44,087 bases of DNA, taken from positions 6,065 through 50,151 of the forward strand of contig JBBBWG010030143.1 in NCBI GenBank assembly GCA_037176905.1, written 5' to 3'. The position numbers were made by a program, and so were the translations under genes. Below the pieces are notes generated by a model. It did no database searches. It saw only the letters and a list, made by a program, of their open reading frames with translations, and was not told where the DNA came from. Position 1 is the first letter of the stretch; every line of letters begins with the position of its first letter. Origin of the DNA: Azolla pinnata (lineage: Eukaryota; Streptophyta; Polypodiopsida; Salviniales; Salviniaceae). Below, piece after piece: positions 35,401 through 44,087 of the stretch.

Positions 35401-38400
35401 ATCGTTAGTAATTAGCAAGTTTAGATCCGGTGCTGCAGTGCCAATATCTGCTTTGTGCTGTGCAAGTAAGAAGCTGTATACTCATGTTTGATGTATGTGT
35501 TCATTCAGTGGTGTTTATGTGCAGGTAGTTACTCCAACTGGAAACACTTTAGTTGAAAATCTCACACTTAAGATACAACCTGGATCAAATTTACTAATCA
35601 CTGGTAGGTTTTGATGAATGCTATTGAGTTCAGATTTTCTTTGAGTGAGCATTCTTTCTTATAAACATGGGCTATGTTACAGGTCCGAATGGAAGTGGAA
35701 AAAGTTCTTTGTTCCGTGTGCTTGGTGGATTGTGGCCACTAGTTGCTGGTTGTATTGCAAAGCCTGGAGTTGGATCCTCATTGAATAAAGAGATTTTTTA
35801 TGTGCCACAAAGGCCTTACACTGCCGTTGGCACGTTACGAGATCAACTCATCTATCCTCTTACAGCGAATGAGGAGACGGAAAGACTCACCGAACAAGGA
35901 ATGCGGGAGCTTTTGAGAAATGTATGAATTATACGCTGAATGTCATCAGTTTGATGGTTTAAGGTCATGATATATTGCCAATAAACTTTTTGTGCTATTT
36001 GCAGGTTGACCTAGAGTATCTTCTGGATCGGTACCCAGTAGAAACTGAAGTCAATTGGGGGGATGAATTGTCCCTTGGTGAGCAGCAGAGATTAGGCATG
36101 GCTAGATTGTTCTACCATAAGCCTGCTTTTGCTATTCTTGATGAATGCACAAGTGCCGTCACTACGGATATGGAAGAAAGGTTTTGTGCCAAGGTGCGAG
36201 CAATGGGCACATCTTGTATAACGATATCTCACAGACCTGCCCTGGTTGCATTTCATGACATTGTCTTATCTTTGGATGGAGAGGGGTCTTCAACTGTCTA
36301 TTACAAGGGGTATTTACTGAACATTTTCATTTGTAATGCATTTGTACTTTTACTTGCTTCACTGATACAAAATTTGGTGCAGCACCAGTGGAGCTTCGCA
36401 GCAAGATCATGTGAATGCAATAGTTATTTCTGACCGTCAAAATGATGCACTAGCAGTGAAGAGAGTCTTCGTGACACCAAAAGAAGTATACAAGTTTACC
36501 TTTTTACTGCTCCTTTTTATTGGAATAAAATTACAAAAATTGGAAGGCCATCTTTGAGAATAGTTTTTATGCCGATGTTAACATATAAATGAGTAACCCT
36601 TCTGGAAATCTGCTAGGATGATCCATACTATACATCTCAAACAGCGGAATCATACATAGCAGGGATTCTTGCTAGGTCTCCTCCAATGTCTGTTGCTGCC
36701 CCTATCCCTCGGGTTCCAAGGTTGAAAGGCGAAGTTCAGAGTATGCCCATTAGAGTGGCAACTTTATCAAAAATATTGGTATGCTTGCATAACTTCCATG
36801 CATGTGGAGAGTTATTATTTAATCGCACCTTTCTGGGTTTTGAAGACCTGCAGCATTCTCTGGAAAATGATGGTTTTTCTTTGTCATTGACATTCAATGA
36901 TCACTTAGAGTGTATGATCTACTACTCGGATTGGAACATGATACATTAATAATTTCCAGGTTCCAAGCTTGTACGGTAGACAAGGTGGGCAATTACTGTC
37001 TGTTGCCTTGCTTGTAATTGCAAGGACTTGGATTTCTGATCGAATTGCACACTTGAATGGTGAGTTAAAACTTCTTTATTAATATGTTCATGCACTTTAC
37101 AATGATGTTTTGAAGCAGAACTACGGTCATGACCAGGAACAAGTGTCAAGCATGTACTTGAGCAAGATAAAGCAGCCTTCATTCGTTTAACTGGCATAAG
37201 CGTGCTTCAGAGTGCAGCATCTGCAGTTGTTGCACCATCCTTGAGGTGTGCTTTGTTTGAGATAATTATATATTATGTATTTAGAGTATGTTGTATTATG
37301 AGAACGTGATAAGGAGGTCAGCAAAAAGGAGGTTTTCTGTACTTAATAAAGATCAATATATTCCACTAGTGGGCCAACTGGAGGCGGTTGTGTGACTGAG
37401 TGATTTCCACTCTATTAGTTGGTGATGACCTTGTGCTTGTATCAGGTTCACAAGAAAAACTTCAGCACTATCATGGTGCATTACAATGTTTCTGTTATGA
37501 TTGAGATTACACACTAAACACCTCTTTAGCTATGAGATAGAGGAGATTTAGACCTCATACATTTATTTGTACTCACTTTTATGGGTTCTAAGTTCAATGG
37601 GGGAGGGCAACTGGGGATAGATTGAGCAAGGGATATGATTCTAGGGACTTTTGTAAAGTGAACATGCTCAGTGGCACAACTATTGTTGCACACACTGTTT
37701 ACCTGGTACTCTATTGTCCACGAAATTGGGGCATGAATTGGAGCATGAATATAAGTGTAAGCGGAGGCAAGGTGGACCTGAGAAACAGGGTAATGTCCTG
37801 GAAGCAGATTGTATTGGTCATAAGGATTATGATATTGGTCACCTACAGCATATTGCCAAATGCACAGTATTTTATGGTCGATGGCTTCCCTGTGAAAAGA
37901 GTAGCAAGATTACTGGGATTACATTCCATGATTAGGTAAGCATTATGCCATTACCTGAGCTGAGTTGATGGCAGCATCAAATGTAATTGTGCTAGCACTA
38001 ATAAGATACAGTGCAGTATTAGTATTTAGGTAGTTTGAAGTGTTACATGTGCTTAATGGACGAATATTACCATCATTAGACTCAAGCCCTCACCAGCAGA
38101 ACAAACTGAATGAGTGTGCCATTATCTGAGCTGAGTTGATGGCAGCATCAAACGTAAATGTGCGATCACTAATCAGATGCAGTGCAGCATTAGTATTTAG
38201 GTCGTTTGAAGTGTTTACATGTGCTTAGTTGGACAAATATTACCATCATTCTACCAAATATTACATGTGCTCAGTGGAATTGTTTGTTCATCTCTTTGGC
38301 GCTGGACTAGGATCTTTCATTATCATTGCATGTCTTAAATTTTGGACCCAGTACAACTTGAATGCAAGGTGTCAGTGTGTACCCTTGATACACTTGAAGT

Positions 38401-41400
38401 GCAGGTACTTAACAGCACTGTTGTCCCTTGGATGGCGTAAGAGACTGACAGAACATCTTTCAAGTCTGTACTTCAGCAACAATGCCTTTTACAAAGTATT
38501 ATCCATATCCAAGCATGTTATTTTCTTGGGATAATTTTTATTTTAGGCTTAGACAATGTTCTCTTTAACAGGTTTTTCATTTATCGGAGAACAAAGTTGA
38601 TGGAGATCAGCGAGTAACACAAGATGTGGAAAAGCTTGGGGCAGATATATCAGGTCTTGTTACAGGCATGGTGAAACCATCGGTGGATATTCTTTGGTGA
38701 GTCAGTATAATCATATTTTGACAATGGGTGTATTCAACTCTGTTTTCTCAGTCATTGCTAGAATAGGATTCCTATCAATTGTGTTAGCCCGCATAAACAC
38801 AATTGTTAGGATTTCTTAGTTTCCTAGTCATAAGCAACGCTCTCTCTCTCTCTCTCTGTGCGTTACTGTTTCTCAGTTAGACAATAGTGCCCGATTTCAA
38901 AGCCACGTGGAAGTTTTGTTAGACCTAGCCTGGTAAAATATACTAGCATCAGGTGAAAAGATGAGTGCTATGTTAGGGAGCAATAAAAGAATGAGGCTTT
39001 TAAAAAGGTTAGGTTGCTATTGAGAAAACTGGGCAGTAAAGCTTGACAGAAAACGTTAAATCAGGGATCACCTCAAGGTCAAAGGGGAAGACAGAAAACT
39101 GCAATCCAACTATAGCTCAAAGGTGACCCCTCCGATTTAGTCAGTGCAAGTCGACATAAGACAAATAAAAAAAACTTATAAGTGGAAATGCTCATGAAGT
39201 CATTTCATGCAATGCGATGAAACAGAGATGTGGATTCAGGTGATTTAGGCATAAAAGTCAGAAATGTCACACCAGTTTCCCTACTAATTGACTTTGGAAG
39301 AAAAACTGAGGGGTGATTTTTCATTGGCTCCAGGCCAATGAAAACGTGGAGAACGCAAAGAGCCATTGGGCATAGTTGAGCACATGGACATTGTTACTAT
39401 CGTCCACAATATGGTGAAACTTGATGGCCCCTTCATTAGGTGGACTATTTTACTGTCACAATTGCGACCTCCTATAATTTTTCTGATCTTCATGTTTTAT
39501 TTTACAGGTTCACTTGGAGAATGAAACTGTTAACAGGAGGGAGGGGAGTTGCGATTCTCTATGCATACATGCTTCTTGGTCTGGGTTTTTTGCGTTCCAT
39601 TACACCGAATTTCGGGGCTTTGACAAGCCAAGAACAACAACTTGAAGGATTATTCCGGTATATTTATGTTATTTGATAAGGTTAATTGTGGGATTCGTGT
39701 GAGGCCAGGGACCTGAGATGAAAATCTTGCTGTGCTATATCAAGGTACATGCATTCAAGGTTACATTCACATGCTGAGTCTGTTGCATTTTTTGGGGGAG
39801 GTTCTCGCGAACAAGCAGTAAGATCCCTTTTTTACATTTAATTGATGTGTGTAATAGTTATCAGCTAAAATAACTAAAACCATCTGAAATGCAGATGATT
39901 GAAGCACGATTTACTGCCTTACTTGAGCATTCTAAGAAGCTCCTGAGAAGGAGGTGGATATTTGGAATTGCTGATGAGTTCATTACAAAGCAACTTCCTC
40001 ACAACGTCACATGGGGATTGAGCCTTTTATATGCAATGGAACATCAAGGGAATCGTGCTTCTATATCAGTTCAAGGTTGAAAAAAAATATTGAAAATTTC
40101 CAGACCGAATTGATCATACATGTATACAGTATATTAACCTAGAATTTATTAATGTGGAATATTTTCAGGGGAGTTGGCACATGCATTGCGATTCTTAGCT
40201 TCTGTTGTATCACAGAGCTTTTTGGCTTTTGGGGATCTTTTAGAGCTGTATCGGAAGTTCCTTGAACTTTCAGGTGGCATATCCAGAATATCGGAGCTGG
40301 ATGAGCTTCTTCATGCGGCTCAGAGAGGTAGAATGTGCAGTTTTGTACGCTGAAGAGTCATGCTTGTATATTTAGACCATTGACACCATCAAAGATATGT
40401 CAATACTAGTAGTTCTTGGACAGAAAATGGAAGAGCAAAGACATATCCCTACTTGCGCAGACTGTTGATTCTTTTATTTTTGGCTCTGTTTGTGAATGAA
40501 TTGTGTGTAAGAAGTTGAATCGTTGATATTCTTAAAGCTACCTGGATATTCTTAATCTAAGAAATTATTCACATGCACCATGAAGATCTTAGATCGCTCT
40601 GATGTTGTAGTTTACTTCTTTATATCCATGCTAACTTGATCTAAACAGACATGTGCTAACTTTGACACATTTGTAATATGTTACATTTTTGCAGAGTCAG
40701 AGGATCTAACCAATGTGGAGAACAGTAATGTTATTGCCTTCTCTGAGGTTGACATTGTAACACCTGCACAAAAGCTGCTAGCGAGGAAATTGAGTTTTGA
40801 TGTTTCACCTGGTAGAAGTTTGTTAGTAACAGGTGATCATCAGGCTTCTTTTTTACCAGATTTTACTATTGTTTTACTTACCAATCTGATAGATAAGAAT
40901 GAAAAAAAAATCCAATGTCTATGTTTAGGGCCAAATGGTGCAGGGAAGAGTTCTTTATTCCGAGTCCTTGGTGGATTATGGCCAATTGCAAGTGGTCGAA
41001 TTGCAAAACCCATAGCAGATAATCAGTACACAATGGGGCGAAGCCAGGATATTTTCTATGTACCGCAACAGCCTTATACTGCACTAGGGACACTTCGGGA
41101 TCAAATTATATATCCCTTGACTCTAGAAGATGCAATTTCAAAAATGTGTCGAGCTCACAATGAAGGTTTTCCATTTTCTTCTGATACCAAGTTCTACAAC
41201 ACTATAATTGCTGGTGTTCATCCTATTTATGATCTTTGACAGGAGATCGAGATCAAGCATTACGTCTCCTTGATCGAAAATTGCTAACAACTTTGCAGGA
41301 TGTTCGGCTTGTTTATTTGCTTGAGCGAGAGGGAGGATGGGATACAGTCGCAAACTGGGAGGACATGCTTTCCCTAGGCGAACAACAAAGATTTGGCATG

Positions 41401-42092
41401 GTGGGTATCTTTCAATGGACTGAGGACTCATGTTTGGTAGTATAGAAACATACAAACATACTTGCTTACATTTACATACATACATACATACACACAGACA
41501 TTCAGACATACAGACGCAGGAGACATATATACATACACACGTACATACATACCTTGATATACTCTGGTCCTGAGATGTTATTGTTTAGACTCAAGTTTCA
41601 AATGTGTCATCAAGTACTATGTGCTGATATTTATGTTGACTATGTGCAGGCTCGTCTATTTTTCCACCAGCCCAAGTACGGTATCTTAGATGAATGCACA
41701 AAGTACGTGTCTCTCTGGCCTTTGCACTACTTTTTCTTCAGCTTTGTTTTTATTATCTGTGTATACGTGTAAGTAAAATGCAAGTAACTTACGTGTTCCA
41801 AATTGAAGTGCAACAAGCGTGGATGTAGAAGAGCATCTTTACAAGCTGGCGACTGCAAGGGGTATAACTGTGGTTACCATTTCCCAGGTGAAAACAAAGA
41901 ACTCTGGAGCTATGTTTTAATTATATGCTTGCAACTTGATCAAGCAATCTTTATGATCCTAAACCTAACTGGTTGGCGATGCTCTTTGCTGTGCAGAGGC
42001 CTGCACTCATTCCCTTCCATTTGCTGGAATTGAATCTGGTGGATGGTGAAGGCGGATGGGAATTGCGTGCAATACGATCGGCCCAAGATTGA
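32413..42092 (+). CDS. ABCD1: Peroxisomal full-size ABC transporter, ABCD1 (PXA1/CTS/PED3)
   Basis: Imports fatty acyl-CoAs and jasmonate precursors into peroxisomes for beta-oxidation. Exon starts-ends: 32413-32441, 32592-32880, 33873-34097, 34181-34378, 34478-34932, 35004-35142, 35525-35603, 35683-35921, 36005-36309, 36383-36485, 36617-36778, 36960-37059, 37137-37245, 38405-38495, 38572-38696, 39508-39657, 39745-39817, 39895-40075, 40169-40327, 40695-40832, 40929-41165, 41243-41400, 41650-41702, 41809-41887, 41997-42092. Total 3972 nt, 1323 aa, close to Arabidopsis CTS. Order is TMD1-NBD1-TMD2-NBD2. NBD1: GPNGSGKS (472), [11 protein letters not shown] (572), FAILDEC, and ISHRP. NBD2: GPNGAGKS (1117), [11 protein letters not shown] (1238), YGILDEC, and ISQRP with Gln1292 where a His is usual. 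Each TMD carries the EQQLEG motif. Start is the ATG giving [16 protein letters not shown], which matches the CTS N-terminus. Confidence 0.96.
37945..38252. repeat. Direct duplication (171-bp spacing) in ABCD1 intron 13
   Basis: GAGCTGAGTTGATGGCAGCA occurs at 37957 and 38128, and the next 110 bp or so match with scattered changes, ending at AATATTACCATCATT. It lies within intron 37246-38404. Confidence 0.9.
41450..41555. repeat. CATA tetranucleotide tract in ABCD1 intron 22
   Basis: A degenerate run of CATA/CACA/GACA units. It is the reverse-complement orientation of the two TATG arrays elsewhere in the window. Confidence 0.85.
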
Positions 42093-42980
42093 AATGACTG
42101 ATACATTGTATAGATTTCGTGACCATTTCCATATATTTTCGGAGGTGGTGAGTTGAAGTCACCTTGTTATTCTTTTCTCTTCTCTCTTTCTCTCTCTGTT
42201 TTTTTTTGCTATATTCAGAGCCACACCTCAAGCTTTTGCTTGATCATCATCCTCCAAAAGGGGAGGTTTGAATATAGTTGATGACTTGTGAAAAACTATG
42301 CAATAAATGTTTACAAGAAAAAATGGTTTTTATGCTTCTGTTGGTTAGGTACTAATTTGGAGCTGTTTCTCTAAATATTTGTTGCACAGTGGGCTTTTGG
42401 CAACTATGTAACTCTGCATGTGTAACTGGAACTATCTGCAAATATTTTAGATCATTGAAACTCATCAAATTGCTTCAACAAATTGCTGTGATACAGAATT
42501 CAGCTCGATATGGTGTTGCAAATTGATGCCCTAATTTATGCTTTGGTGCAGGAGTTAATTAGTGATCTTCTCTATCTATGTATTTTCTTTACTTAATTAG
42601 TAGTATACCATCACTAATTACTCATGCATTGTGCAAATCCTTGCGATTAATTGCTACCAAATTACGCTTCTCCCAATGTTATCCAAGTACTACATTCTCC
42701 TTTCTGATTAGTAATAAGATGGGTGATTACTTTTTGCTCCTTAATTTAATCTCGTTAGTCAAACAATAATTAGTGCTGTAATATGTAAGTTTCACTCTAA
42801 CATGATTTCTAACTTTTTGGGGCATCAGTTTTGTCGGAAGATTTTGATTTGGGACCGATTCGATAAGTTTTTGCCAATGTGAGAGGGCCTTGCCGCTTTA
42901 CTCCATGAATGTGATGTGCAAATTACGCAAAGCTGTGATGATCGTGTGATTGGAATCATTTTAAGGAATCGGATTTTGAA
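42093..42980. other. ABCD1 3' flank
   Basis: AT-rich 3' untranslated and intergenic sequence with a (CT)-rich stretch at about 42175-42200. No gene recognised. Confidence 0.5.
42302..42307 (+). terminator. Candidate polyadenylation signal of ABCD1
   Basis: AATAAA about 210 bp after the ABCD1 stop codon, in an AT-rich context. Plant polyadenylation signals are loose, so this is a plausible but unproven site. Confidence 0.35.
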
Positions 42981-43496
42981 AACCCTAAACCCTAAACTCT
43001 AAACCCCTAAAACATAACCCCCGAAACCCCTAAACCTAAACCATAAAACCCTAAACTAAACCCTAAACCTCAAACCCCAAACCCAAACCAAAACTCTAAA
43101 CCCTAAACTCCAAACCCAAACCAAAACTCTGAACCCTGAACCCTAAACCCCTAACCCTAAACCCCTAACCCTAAACACCTAACCCTAAACCCCAAATCTG
43201 AACCAAAACTCTAAACCCTAAACCCCTAACCGTAAACCCCTAACCCTAAATCCCTAACCCTAAACCCCAAATCTGAACCAAAACTCTAAACCCTAAACCC
43301 CTAACCGTAAACCCCTAACCCTAAATCCCTAACCCTAAACCCCAAACCTGAACCAAAACTCTAAACCCTAAACCCCTAGCCCTAAACCCCAAACCTGAAC
43401 CAAAACTCTAAACCCTAAACCCCTAACCCTAAACCCTAAACCCTAACCCATAAACCCTAAATCTAGACCCTAAGCTCCAAATCCTAACCCTAAACC
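42981..43496 (+). repeat. Interstitial telomere-like array (CCCTAAA family), block 2
   Basis: About 515 bp of CCCTAAA and variants (CCCCTAAC, CCCCAAAC, AACTCTAAA), same orientation as block 1. A higher-order unit is visible: CTGAACCAAAACTCTAAACC recurs at 43198, 43273 and 43348 (75 bp apart) and at 43395 (47 bp). The array ends about 350 bp upstream of the ORF at 43850. Confidence 0.95.
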
Positions 43497-43849
43497 GGTT
43501 TTACTGCTTGTGCTACTGTGAGGTTCAATCGATGCTAGAGTGGTTCGAGCAGGAATATCTAGTTGCGGTAGAGCTGACGACTTTTCGAGCCAGATAATGG
43601 ATTGAACAAAGACATGGGCGATTCGCAAAGCCGAATCATGGGCTTGAATTCGCATTGCTAATTACATACATCACGGGCACTGCGACGAACATGACTGATT
43701 GGGCCCTGCCGAAGAAATCCGGAAAATTGTTCGCCGACACGAGGAAGCCGGAAACTTGCCGTGGAATTCCTTCACGCTCTTGATTTTCTCGGATCCGTTT
43801 CACTTCTCTGTTTTCTCAGACAGACAAGTCGAGGCTGCGAGGTCTCCAA

Positions 43850-44007
43850 ATGAGCAGCAGCGCGGCGCCTTTCCCCGCCCTGCGCCAGATCCTGAAACCG
43901 AGGAGGAAGCCCACACGGCAATGGATCAACCCCGTCAGCACCGCATGCAAGCTCCATTCTGTCTCGCTCTCCACACAATCATCCGTGAGCATCTCGAATC
44001 GACATAG

Positions 44008-44085
<78 letters not shown>

Positions 44086-44087
44086 GG
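43850..44087 (+). CDS. Possible first exon of an organelle-targeted protein (cut by the window edge)
   Basis: From the ATG at 43850 the frame reads MSSSAAPFPALRQILKPRR, then a stretch rich in Ser, Thr, Arg and Lys with few acidic residues. This is the composition of a mitochondrial or plastid transit peptide. A good donor (TCC|GTGAGC) lies at 43983/43984, so the exon may end there, with the GA repeat in the intron. If unspliced, the frame runs on into Arg-Glu repeats to the edge. The mature protein is not in view and no family can be named. Confidence 0.35.
44011..44083. repeat. GA dinucleotide microsatellite
   Basis: About 36 uninterrupted GA units at the right edge of the window. Confidence 0.97.

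Noticed and set aside
43520..43545. GGTTCAATCGA resembling a tRNA B box
   Set aside because: No A box at the right distance and no cloverleaf stem pairs.

Overview
This is a nuclear land-plant segment. It has many multi-exon genes with GT-AG introns, two intronless PLS-class PPR genes, a full-size peroxisomal ABCD transporter of the PXA1/CTS type, and telomere-like arrays of the plant CCCTAAA type. The PPR repeats resemble those of seed-free vascular plants (fern or lycophyte). That taxonomic guess is an inference from style, not a measurement. A 100-base run of N marks an assembly gap.

Layout. 1-2400: possible last exons of an unidentified gene. 2640-3470: microsatellites and the upstream region of a CDKA kinase gene (3532-7591, 8 exons, 294 aa). 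7592-10074: diverged tandem duplication followed by about 550 bp of CCCTAAA-like repeat. 10075-12410: PSF2, a GINS replication-helicase subunit (8 exons, 211 aa; the N gap is in intron 3). 13469-13972: tandem duplication overlapping the 3' end of PPR gene 1 (13950-15626, minus). 15726-16442: shared upstream region with a long TATG-type array and an ACGT-box cluster. 16443-21477: CHL1/DDX11-type Fe-S DNA helicase (9 exons, 883 aa). 21478-25193: no gene recognised. 25194-27095: GC-rich intronless family-4 glycosyltransferase with large in-frame low-complexity inserts. 27672-29675 (minus): PPR gene 2. 29891-30294: eight-copy 53-bp minisatellite, then a duplicated unidentified ORF. 32413-42092: peroxisomal ABCD transporter (25 exons, 1323 aa). 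42981-43496: a second CCCTAAA-like array. 43850 to the right edge: possible start of an organelle-targeted protein.

All exon models were built by hand from protein homology and GT-AG signals. Every junction in the CDKA, PSF2, CHL1 and ABCD models keeps frame, and the total lengths fit the families. Three of the first four recognised genes (CDKA, PSF2, CHL1) act in S phase or chromosome replication and sit within 18 kb. The two PPR proteins would act in organelle RNA processing, the ABC transporter in fatty-acid and jasmonate-precursor import into peroxisomes, and the glycosyltransferase probably in the Golgi. I see no operon-like or mobile system. The most unusual signals are the glycosyltransferase inserts, the telobox arrays next to gene starts, and the palindromic ACGT cluster in the PPR1/CHL1 bidirectional promoter.
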